Shown in pieces: positions 9,077 through 15,645 of a DNA stretch of 64,000 bases. The notes beneath the pieces were generated by a model. The model worked only from the letters and a program-made list of their open reading frames with translations. It was not told the origin of the DNA and made no database searches. The stretch covers positions 62,001-126,000 of the forward strand of contig NZ_LMUF01000047.1 of assembly GCF_009766085.1 (NCBI RefSeq), written 5' to 3'. How positions within the stretch are numbered: position 1 is the first letter of the stretch; each line of letters begins with the position of its first letter. This DNA is from Burkholderia sp. S171 (GTDB taxonomy: Bacteria; Pseudomonadota; Gammaproteobacteria; Burkholderiales; Burkholderiaceae). The translations under genes were made by a program, and so were the position numbers.

Positions 9077-9835
9077 TCAGATCAGAAGACGCAATTGGCG
9101 GATCGCCTCGGCCACGGCAGGATTGGTGGCGGTACGCGGACGGGGCAGCTCGACATCGACAATCTCGCGCACGCGGCCAGGACGCGGCGCGAGCACCACG
9201 ACTCGATCCGCAAGCACGATGGCTTCCTCTACGTCATGGGTTACGAACAGCACGGTCATGCGCTGCATCGCGTGAATGCGCAGCAGTTCGTCGTGCATTT
9301 GGGAGCGCATCTGCGGGTCGAGCTTTGAGAACGGTTCGTCCATCAGCAGGATGCGAGGGCCCGTGACGAGGCTCCGTGCGAGGGCAACACGACTGCGCAT
9401 GCCGCCTGACAGCTGATGCGGGTGGGCATCGGCGAAACCTTGCAGTCCGACCAGATCGAGGACGGCGTTCGCGCGAGTATGGCGTTCGCGAGCGGGAATC
9501 GCGGGGTTCGCGGCTTCAAGCCCGAACTCGGCGTTCGCACGCGCAGTGCGCCACGGCAACAGCCGGTCTTCCTGGAACATATAAGAAAGCGCGCTGTGTT
9601 TGTAGTCCTTCGTCCCTTCGGTCCGCTTGCCATCGATCCAGAGTTCGCCTTCACTCGCTTCAAGCAGTCCTGCGACCATGTTGAGCAGCGTGCTCTTGCC
9701 GCATCCCGACGTGCCGAGCAGCGCCACTATTTCACCTTGGGCGACATCGAAGGAAACATGATCCAGAACTTTTAGGGTTCCGAAGCTCTTGCTTACGCTG
9801 CGTAACGAGATCCCGGTGGAAATTGCACCGCTCAT
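9077..9835 (-). CDS. ABC transporter ATP-binding protein (NitT/TauT type)
   Basis: The cytoplasmic ATPase of the importer, 252 residues. It shows a Walker A motif GTSGCGKST at residues 41-49, a signature LSGGMRSRVALARSL, a Walker B ILLMDEPF and the switch histidine in FVTHDVEEA. The motifs are complete and the length is normal for SsuB/TauB-like proteins. Its start overlaps the stop of the GntR regulator gene by four bases, so regulator and transporter are co-transcribed. Confidence 0.93.
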   Translation of the reverse strand: MSGAISTGISLRSVSKSFGTLKVLDHVSFDVAQGEIVALLGTSGCGKSTLLNMVAGLLEASEGELWIDGKRTEGTKDYKHSALSYMFQEDRLLPWRTARANAEFGLEAANPAIPARERHTRANAVLDLVGLQGFADAHPHQLSGGMRSRVALARSLVTGPRILLMDEPFSKLDPQMRSQMHDELLRIHAMQRMTVLFVTHDVEEAIVLADRVVVLAPRPGRVREIVDVELPRPRTATNPAVAEAIRQLRLLI

Positions 9836-10584
9836 CGTCGAAGCTCCGCCACCGTATACAGTGGTAACGATGCACCTGCGCTGGAAAGACTCGCGTAGAC
9901 CTTCTCCATTGTCATGCTCTGGAACGTCTCTATATGACGGCGCGCAATGGTCTCTGCACGACGTCCATCGCCCGCAATGAACGCGTCGATCATTGCGTTG
10001 TGATCGTGCTTGATCTCGGGTTTGGTTCCCTGCACGCCAAAGCCAAGCGCAACGAGGCGCGACATTTCATCGAGCAGGCTCGCGAGCGTCCGATGCAACC
10101 GCTCGTTGCCGCTCGCCGCGGCAATCGCCAGATGAAACTCCCGGTTCGCGTCGAGAAAAACATCGATTTGCGCCGACAACGCCCGCTCAGGATGCGGCAC
10201 GCGGCACGCCGCTTCGAGACGCCGTAGCAACTCCACGTCAACGCGGCCGCAAGCTAGCCGCGCTGCCAGTGGTTCAAGTTGTACCCGCAGCGCGAACACC
10301 TCTTCCACGTCTTTCAGTGTGATCGCCGCAATTCGGTAGCCCTGTCGTGGCAGAGAACGCACGAAACCTTCGTGCACGAGCCGCACGAGGGCAATGCGGC
10401 AGCTCGTTTTACCTATGTCGTATTCCGACATCAACTGGCTTTCGGTAACCGTCGACCCGGGCATGAGCTTGCATGAAAGCAAGTCCCGGCGAATGCGTTC
10501 GTAGGCGTCATCGCCGCGCAACGGCACGGTGGCTGATGGTGCGAGCGGATCAGGAAAGCGCGCAGTGGATTCGTCGTAGGTCAT
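9832..10584 (-). CDS. GntR-family regulator (FadR/FCD group)
   Basis: A transcription regulator of 250 residues. Residues about 28-95 form the GntR winged helix (YERIRRDLLSCKLMPGSTVT and the following helix), and residues about 105-235 form the all-helical FCD ligand-binding domain, which usually binds a metal and a carboxylate. It is the first gene of the leftward import and CoA operon and overlaps the ATPase gene by four bases. A 13-bp palindrome lies 13 bases before its ATG. This suggests self-repression relieved by the imported acid or its product. The ligand is unknown. Confidence 0.9.
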   Translation of the reverse strand: MTYDESTARFPDPLAPSATVPLRGDDAYERIRRDLLSCKLMPGSTVTESQLMSEYDIGKTSCRIALVRLVHEGFVRSLPRQGYRIAAITLKDVEEVFALRVQLEPLAARLACGRVDVELLRRLEAACRVPHPERALSAQIDVFLDANREFHLAIAAASGNERLHRTLASLLDEMSRLVALGFGVQGTKPEIKHDHNAMIDAFIAGDGRRAETIARRHIETFQSMTMEKVYASLSSAGASLPLYTVAELRR

Positions 10585-10596
10585 GGCCGTTAGGTT

Positions 10597-10609
10597 GTGA
10601 GCTGCTCAC
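10597..10609. promoter_or_regulatory. candidate operator of the GntR-led operon
   Basis: A perfect inverted repeat, GTGAGC and GCTCAC around a single central base, lies 13 bases upstream of the GntR start. Its position in the leader fits a repressor site controlling the whole operon. Confidence 0.55.
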
Positions 10610-11004
10610 GACAGTGATTTGATATGTTCAAGAAACTATCGTAGGCGCTTATGACTTTTTGCAAAAACAAGTTATTTAAATAAGTAAGTCCGGCAAAGAG
10701 ATATCGTGGGAGGCTCAGGGGCTTGTGACGTCCGGGGCTTGCATAGGGGTGCATTCGGGGCGTGCATTCGTTGGCTAGACTGATTTGCAGTCTTCTCCTT
10801 TCCAGCCCGGTGTAAATTCTGACCATTGTCGGCAATCCTTAGCATGTGCTTTGTTGCTTGGCTCGCAACAAGCAGCGACGGAATGGGCATAAGGGGTTGA
10901 ATTGTTGTCACTGGCGCGGGAAATCGACCGTAGAAGTTAAGTGACCGCTGATCTGGCCTGCAGTTTGCGTGTAATTGGTTAGCAAACTTCATTGGAGATA
11001 GATC
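10610..11004. other. intergenic region between divergent genes
   Basis: About 395 bases without a supported gene. It holds the promoters of the GntR-led operon and of the DUF4148 gene. A 12-bp AT-only palindrome, TTATTTAAATAA, lies at 10672-10683. Short open frames here have no recognisable protein features. Confidence 0.5.
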
Positions 11005-11325
11005 ATGTTCAAGACCCTTATTCCTGCTGTTGTTATCGCGTCGGCGCTCGCCGCGCCGACATTCGCCATTGCTCAGGACAACACGCAAGTGCCGCGCTCC
11101 GCGGTGAAAACCGACCTTCAACAAATGGAGCAGTCGGGCTATAACCCGGCGGCTGATCGCACTACGTATCCAGATCAGGCCCAAGCTGCCGAACAGCGCG
11201 TGGAGTCGGAGCGCGGCGTGGCCGCGACGTCATATGGCCCTTCGATGAGCGGCAGTTCCGCTTCAGGTATGCGCTCGTCGATGGCACCGGCAGATGGGAC
11301 GCACTCCATCTACTTCGGCCATTGA
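11005..11325 (+). CDS. DUF4148 secreted protein (first copy)
   Basis: A small secreted protein of 106 residues. Residues 1-23 form a Sec signal peptide ending at ATFAIA. The mature part has the DUF4148 hallmark: a helix like VKTDLQQMEQSGYNP, an alanine-rich stretch, a serine/glycine linker and the ending IYFGH. The family is abundant in Burkholderiaceae and has no known function. A second copy lies at 27158-27478. A GGAGATAG ribosome site precedes the ATG, and a strong terminator lies about 150 bases downstream. Confidence 0.9.
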   Translation: MFKTLIPAVVIASALAAPTFAIAQDNTQVPRSAVKTDLQQMEQSGYNPAADRTTYPDQAQAAEQRVESERGVAATSYGPSMSGSSASGMRSSMAPADGTHSIYFGH

Positions 11326-11478
11326 GCTGGCGGCTGGAAGTGAGCCGGTTTGAATGCCTCGGCCTTGCGGGTACAAAGATACCGCCCGGGGGGATTAGGC
11401 GGCTTTGCGTTGCTTTCAGGAATACTGGCGTGGCGTGCGGCGTCGCCAGCGGTCGCCAAATGGTCACTGAAATGCCGT

Positions 11479-11514
11479 AAGAGGCCATTTTCAACTCATT
11501 GAAAATGGCCTCTT
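11479..11514 (+). terminator. strong bidirectional intrinsic terminator
   Basis: A perfect 16-bp stem with a four-base loop is followed by TTTCGTTT on the plus strand and is A-rich on the other side. It sits between the DUF4148 gene and the convergent GntR gene and can end transcription of both. Confidence 0.9.
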
Positions 11515-11615
11515 TCGTTTAGGTTTCGGTCCCGCTTGCCTGCCGATTCTGCTTGGGTTGCGGAAGGTTTCGGTACTGATGTCCGCTTCCGTTTACTCCT
11601 GTTTATCCAGCGCCC

Positions 11616-12296
11616 TTATTCTTGCTCTTCGGCTTTTTCATCGAGCATTCGCATTGCCGCTTTCTCCGCATTTGCCACATGCAGACGTGCGGCCGCGCTG
11701 GCACCTTCCGCGTCGCGTGCCTTCAATGCTTTGAACAACTTGTCGATTTCACGAAAGCTGGTCGGAAGACGATCGGGATGCATCAACGAAGTCGCACGTA
11801 ACAGGTTGACCCGTGAATACAGGCTCGTCAGTATCTCTTTCACCAGGGCATTGCCGCAGTTATCGAGCAGTACATCATAGAGTTCGGTCTTCGCCCTGAG
11901 CACGCCTGCTTGATCGTTGGCCAAAGCTTGCGCACGCAGCAACTTTGCTTTTTCGCCGAACTGCGCGATGGCCTCGTCGTCCGCAATTCGGGCGAATTCT
12001 CCGGCCGCGAAACCTTCGAGCAACCCTCGGATGGCATACAACTCGGTCGCCTCCTGCTTTGACATGATCGCGACTACCGGCCCCTTGTGCGGCACGCTGC
12101 GTACGAGTTTTTCCGCTTCCAGCCGACGCAGAGCCTCCCGAACGGACGTTCGGCTCACACCCAGCGTCTCGCACAACTCACGTTCGATGAGCCGCGCGCC
12201 CGGAGCGAAGCGACCAGACATGATGGCCTGTCGAAGCACATTCTCCACCTGATGACGCAGCGTTTCCGGCCTCACCAAACCCATTTCGGTTGTCAT
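11616..12296 (-). CDS. GntR-family regulator (FCD group), beside the replication module
   Basis: A regulator of 226 residues with a GntR winged helix at about residues 8-75 (ERELCETLGVSRTSVREALR) and an FCD domain after it. I start it at ATG 12296, preceded by GGGAA; the frame extends to TTG 12317. Three copies of a sequence close to the FadR-group operator TNGTNNNACNA lie upstream, one of them overlapping the ribosome-site region, so self-regulation is likely. No metabolic gene is next to it: the other neighbours are the DUF4148 gene and the rep gene. Its ligand and targets are unknown. Confidence 0.88.
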   Translation of the reverse strand: MTTEMGLVRPETLRHQVENVLRQAIMSGRFAPGARLIERELCETLGVSRTSVREALRRLEAEKLVRSVPHKGPVVAIMSKQEATELYAIRGLLEGFAAGEFARIADDEAIAQFGEKAKLLRAQALANDQAGVLRAKTELYDVLLDNCGNALVKEILTSLYSRVNLLRATSLMHPDRLPTSFREIDKLFKALKARDAEGASAAARLHVANAEKAAMRMLDEKAEEQE

Positions 12297-12306
12297 TATT
12301 GTATTC

Positions 12307-12443
12307 CCGTCTGACAAAGATCATTTCGGCATGATACTTGATGCGGCAGGGCAAAAAGAATGATCGTGAGCTCAACTCGATGCCGCTCGGTCGGAGTGTC
12401 TTGAATTTCCGTGGTATCGTCTGATTAAATGATTGTCTGACTA
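12307..12443. promoter_or_regulatory. three FadR-type operator matches upstream of the GntR gene
   Basis: The site at 12433-12443 (TTGTCTGACTA) matches TNGTNNNACNA exactly. The sites at 12417-12427 (TCGTCTGATTA) and 12307-12317 (CCGTCTGACAA) each differ by one base. The two distal sites are 16 bp apart. All share the core GTCTGA, which points to one regulator, most likely the adjacent GntR protein. Confidence 0.6.
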
Positions 12444-13001
12444 AACTACTCGCCTGGTTGGAAAACACTCTGCGGACTGGAAGGGTCAGTCATCGACTTC
12501 TTCTGCAGGTTACTTTTCGATTTCTCAATTTGCCTCCAGGGGGTCATCTGCACTCGCTTACTCTTTCGTGCCAGCGTCGCAATGACTCATAAGGCGCAAC
12601 ATATCTCGCGAGGAATCGGCCAACGGTCGAGCGGCCCCCTTTTTTGGAAGCCGATTTTTCGGCGCGCGCGGGCAGTCGGAGTCTGAGCGATGCAGAAGGC
12701 AGATATGTAACTGAGCGACCGTTAGTTGCGACTGTGTGGATGCGAATGAGTGGGCTGCGGATTTGGAAGCGTCGGCAACTTACGCAGGTGATCATTTTCG
12801 TTCGGTCGGTTTTCCAGCCTCGTTGCGTTGTGCAGTTTCTTCCGGCGTAAGTTGGCTCGACGTTTGTCCCCAGGACATAGCAGCACGCATAAGCACCCAT
12901 CCAGGGGGTGGCATTAGAACGGGTACCGCTCTTGTGTCGATACACGCTGGCTACGCTAGTTCGATCACTACCGGTCATCGCAGCGATCCCGAAGAGCATC
13001 A
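12444..13001. other. gene-free stretch downstream of rep
   Basis: About 560 bases with no convincing gene. A minus-strand frame of 152 codons starts on the base shared with the rep stop, but its product is rich in arginine, serine and cysteine without any fold pattern, and the opposite strand is equally open. A 9-bp inverted repeat (12777-12785 and 12845-12853) is near the chance level. The stretch could hold part of the replication origin or a remnant of a gene. Confidence 0.45.
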
Positions 13002-14342
13002 TCAGCCATTGACCTTCAGAGCCTGCGCTGCACTCTCAGCAAATCGCGTGTCACGGTTGTCCAAAGAGACCCCGGCGCACGCAGCCCGGAGCATCTTCTT
13101 CATCTCGCTGAGGCGATCGTCGATTGTTGAGGTCCTTGCTCGCGGGACCGCATGTCCGACTGACGACGTGGGCGTGGGCGTGGGCGTGGGCGTGGGCTGA
13201 CCTACGCGATTGTCGTCACACTTCAATCGGAAGGAAGTGACCTTTTCGGGCGTCGCTCGGACAACCTCTCTCGCGCTCAGCGCAGCGACGAACGCGACTG
13301 CCCACTGGCCTGTCGAGACGCGTGGTCTTGCTTCCCGGTAGTCGTGGACGGTGACCGAGTCGGCTGTGCTGGATACCGTGATGAGGCGGGTGTTGGCGGT
13401 ATCGATAAATACGTGTCCAGCGCACTGACGCACGATGGCGTCAATATTCGCAGCTTGTGCGTTCTCATCCGCCAGTCGTTCAGCGGCGAGTCGCTTGGCG
13501 CGGATCTGATGTCCGAAATCAACCGGGGAACGGAGCAGGGCACGAAGATAGCTTATGGGGCGCTTCGCATTTCGCAGATGCTCCCAGGTTGCTTCAACAA
13601 CGTCGGAAAGCAGCTTTGCCTGCACCTTCGCTTCTCGCATGAGTTTAAAAATCAAAAATTGACGAAAACCCAAACTCAGCAAGCGCTGGAGATCCGCTGG
13701 GAGCTCGCCTGGTTGTCTCTTTTGATTCTTAGGGAGCAGATCCTTATATATAGCTCCGTCTGCCACGGTGACACACGGTGGGTTAAACGAATGTCTAGGT
13801 GCGTTGAGTGTTTCACCGTCCAGTGACGCTAAGTCATCGCACTGAGGTGCGGAAAGTTTGCGAGGGAGAGATTGCGTTTCAGACCGCTGTGCGTCGGACA
13901 ACTGCGACACGTATCCGAGAACGAGGGCGGATTTTTCCGTGAGGTGCAGATAGGCACGACCAAACAAGCCGGCGGTCCCAAAGCGTTTCTGCGGGACGCG
14001 TTCAATCAGGCCAGCTGCTTCGAGGTCGTCCAGGCTTCGATAGAACGTGCGCATCGACTGCATGGCGCGTCCCGTCAGAAGCTCGCGACGGGCGAATATG
14101 GCGGCATATGGTCGATTCGCGTCAACGGTGCGTGCAAGTGCGGCCAGCACGGCGCGAGCACGAGCGGGGAGTGCTGGAAAGTTTGCGGCACGATGCGCGG
14201 CCCGGAATACAACCCAAGGGAGGTTTGACTGACCGGCGAGAAATTCATCCAGCGCGGTTTGATCGATGTCGGCGGAATCGTCGGTGGGTGGAAGAGGGTA
14301 CAAGTCCCCCTCGCCAGCAACGGAAAGTTGCGCGATAAGCAT
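13002..14342 (-). CDS. putative replication initiator protein (Rep)
   Basis: A protein of 446 residues with a winged-helix-like region at about residues 50-140 (RARAVLAALARTVDANRPYA, then a serine/arginine-rich helix and LIERVPQKR). This resembles replication initiators of secondary replicons in Burkholderiaceae. The call rests mainly on its place: it follows parA and parB on the same strand. I prefer ATG 14342 over the in-frame TTG 14363, because GGA at 14351-14353 is correctly spaced for it. That ribosome site lies in a hairpin and the leader is overlapped by a candidate antisense RNA, so translation is probably tightly controlled. The C-terminal part carries five Pro-Thr repeats. I do not recognise it as a member of RepC or Rep_3. 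Confidence 0.72.
   Translation of the reverse strand: MLIAQLSVAGEGDLYPLPPTDDSADIDQTALDEFLAGQSNLPWVVFRAAHRAANFPALPARARAVLAALARTVDANRPYAAIFARRELLTGRAMQSMRTFYRSLDDLEAAGLIERVPQKRFGTAGLFGRAYLHLTEKSALVLGYVSQLSDAQRSETQSLPRKLSAPQCDDLASLDGETLNAPRHSFNPPCVTVADGAIYKDLLPKNQKRQPGELPADLQRLLSLGFRQFLIFKLMREAKVQAKLLSDVVEATWEHLRNAKRPISYLRALLRSPVDFGHQIRAKRLAAERLADENAQAANIDAIVRQCAGHVFIDTANTRLITVSSTADSVTVHDYREARPRVSTGQWAVAFVAALSAREVVRATPEKVTSFRLKCDDNRVGQPTPTPTPTPTSSVGHAVPRARTSTIDDRLSEMKKMLRAACAGVSLDNRDTRFAESAAQALKVNG
13168..13197. repeat. five tandem GTGGGC hexamers inside rep
   Basis: Five exact copies of a 6-base unit encode (Pro-Thr)5 near the C-terminus of Rep. Because the unit is a multiple of three, copy-number slippage would change the linker length without breaking the frame. 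Confidence 0.95.
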
Positions 14343-14350
14343 GTCACACG

Positions 14351-14369
14351 TCCATTTCTTCAAAATGGA
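14351..14369 (-). promoter_or_regulatory. hairpin that masks the rep ribosome site
   Basis: In the rep message UCCAUUU pairs with AAAUGGA across a five-base loop. The 3' arm contains the GGA that serves as Shine-Dalgarno eight bases before ATG 14342. The hairpin would hide the ribosome site, as the S element does in repABC leaders. Confidence 0.7.
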
Positions 14370-14379
14370 AGAGAAACGC

Positions 14380-14407
14380 TTGACTGCCGATCGCTATCCG
14401 CTACACT
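14380..14407 (+). promoter_or_regulatory. sigma70-type promoter antisense to the rep leader
   Basis: The -35 box TTGACT (14380-14385) and the -10 box TACACT (14402-14407) are separated by 16 bp. The promoter faces away from rep, and transcription would start near 14413-14415. Confidence 0.65.
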
Positions 14408-14412
14408 TCGAG

Positions 14413-14521
14413 GTGTTGGGCCTTTATCCGATTCCCGTCGGAGAAATGCAGCGGTGGGCAAGCGACAGCGAAGCCCGGTTACTCAAAAGCCTTCGGTTCC
14501 CGCCGAAGGCTTTTGTTTTTT
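14413..14521 (+). ncRNA. candidate counter-transcribed RNA of the rep leader
   Basis: A transcript of about 108 nt is bounded by a sigma70-type promoter and an intrinsic terminator, and would be fully complementary to the rep leader upstream of its start. It contains a 5-bp hairpin at 14427-14442 and a 12-bp terminator hairpin at 14485-14514. Both have the same six-base loop TTCCCG, as expected of loops that make first contact with the target. GGGC at 14418-14421 could also pair with GCCC at 14472-14475 to close the first hairpin. Place, strand and length match the counter-transcribed RNA between repB and repC in repABC plasmids. The inferred role is to limit Rep synthesis and set copy number and incompatibility. 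No transcript evidence is available here. Confidence 0.65.
14485..14521 (+). terminator. intrinsic terminator of the antisense RNA
   Basis: A 12-bp stem with loop TTCCCG ends in TTTT, and a further run of six T follows one base later. The T-run lies on the plus strand, so it ends the antisense transcript rather than the par-rep message. Confidence 0.85.
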
Positions 14522-14562
14522 CTGCTTTGAAATCAGTTCATGATCGTGTTCAGCCGTTTGGT

Positions 14563-14680
14563 TAAGTCCATGATTTTTAACGAATCCCTACTAGGGAAGT
14601 CATGATCGTCGATTTGTGACTTCAGAGAACCGATGTGTTTCGCGCTAAGTCATTGATTTAAAGCAGTTCCCTACTAGGGA
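14563..14680. repeat. two 35-bp direct repeats, each ending in a 13-bp palindrome (candidate parS)
   Basis: Copies at 14563-14597 and 14646-14680 start with TAAGTC, share GATTT at the same offset, and end in the identical palindrome TCCCTACTAGGGA (14585-14597 and 14668-14680). The period is exactly 83 bp. The second palindrome touches the parB stop codon. A 9-base element TCATGATCG occurs nearby at 14538 and 14600. Repeats of this kind beside parB are typical centromere or Rep-binding sites. I found no other copy in the window by eye. Confidence 0.75.
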
Positions 14681-15643
14681 TCACTGCTTTTCGAGTTGCG
14701 ACTCAATAAATGCGTGGATTCGTTCTGCCCATTGCTCTGCTTCGTCAGCGGCTTTGCCGGAGAATGACACCCCCACCACGCCGTTCCGAGCCGAAATCTG
14801 GCAAACCTTCTTGGCGCCGCGTTTGACAATCAGGGGCTCGTGCTTCTCGCGGGGCGCCCGGTCTGGCTTCGTTGCCGCGACCGCTTGCGCCTGGGTGTAT
14901 GTGTCATCCGTTAAAAGCCGCTCGATTGCTGCTTTGACTTTGTCTTCCCGACCTTCCGCTACCGCCTTGGCCATTTGCTCCGCTGCGTTACTCCCCAAAC
15001 GTTCAGGTCGAGTTGACAACAGTTCCTTGCACTCGTCAGGGAGTAAATCGAATTTCATGATCCGCCCGACGTGCGAGTCGCTAACGCCCGCAGCCTTAGC
15101 CAAATCTTCTTTCGTAATTCCCGTTGAATCCTGAAGCGATTTGAAGCCCCAGAATTTCTCGAAATCCGAAAGAGTGGGTGACAAGAGGTTCGAGAAGAAG
15201 GCGGCGTACTCGACCATTGACGCATCGATGTCGAGCACAATGCCGTCAATCTCGGTGCGACCCAGTTCGCGATACACCGAAGCCCGGTTGTGACCAGCGA
15301 CGATGTCGTACTCGCCGTCGTGGCGTTCGCGCACCGTGATTGGTTGCGCCAGAGGGTACGCCGTCAGGTTCGCTTTAAGTTCTGCATACTCTGAAGGCGT
15401 GAGGCGTCGGCGACGGCCCGGAATCTCGTGAAGTTTGTCCAGCGGGAGCTTGCCGGGCGCACGCTGTTCCAGTGCCCGTTTCAGCTTGTCAATTTCAGCC
15501 TGCTGGCTGTGAACCCGTCCTTGAAGACCGATCAACTGCCCAGGCGCGGTGCGCGGCGCGACCGGTTCCGACGGTGTATCGAGACCATCGTCGTCCAGTC
15601 GAATCCCTGCTGCCTTTGCCTTTTGTTTCGCTGCTGTAGACAT
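14681..15643 (-). CDS. parB: ParB-family partition protein
   Basis: A DNA-binding partition protein of 320 residues. The ParB/Spo0J domain contains the nucleotide-binding motif as GHNR (in DIVAGHNRASVYREL) and a helix-turn-helix near ITKEDLAKAAGVSDSHVGRIM. It should bind parS, spread, and drive segregation with ParA. The ATG lies two bases after the parA stop, so the genes are translationally coupled. The two palindromes just after its stop are candidate binding sites. The gene is typical in length for a plasmid or chromid ParB. Confidence 0.93.
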   Translation of the reverse strand: MSTAAKQKAKAAGIRLDDDGLDTPSEPVAPRTAPGQLIGLQGRVHSQQAEIDKLKRALEQRAPGKLPLDKLHEIPGRRRRLTPSEYAELKANLTAYPLAQPITVRERHDGEYDIVAGHNRASVYRELGRTEIDGIVLDIDASMVEYAAFFSNLLSPTLSDFEKFWGFKSLQDSTGITKEDLAKAAGVSDSHVGRIMKFDLLPDECKELLSTRPERLGSNAAEQMAKAVAEGREDKVKAAIERLLTDDTYTQAQAVAATKPDRAPREKHEPLIVKRGAKKVCQISARNGVVGVSFSGKAADEAEQWAERIHAFIESQLEKQ

Positions 15644-15645
15644 GC

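Noticed and set aside
12777..12853. 9-bp inverted repeat AACTTACGC / GCGTAAGTT
   Set aside because: The arms are 59 bp apart, and a match of this length is expected about once by chance in the gene-free stretch.
12544..13002. 152-codon minus-strand frame that starts on the last base of rep
   Set aside because: The ATG overlaps the rep stop as in coupled genes, but the sequence shows no family or secondary-structure pattern, and the opposite strand is also open.
14259..14565. Plus-strand frames across the parB-rep spacer
   Set aside because: They are antisense to rep and its leader. The promoter, hairpins and terminator are better explained as an untranslated RNA.
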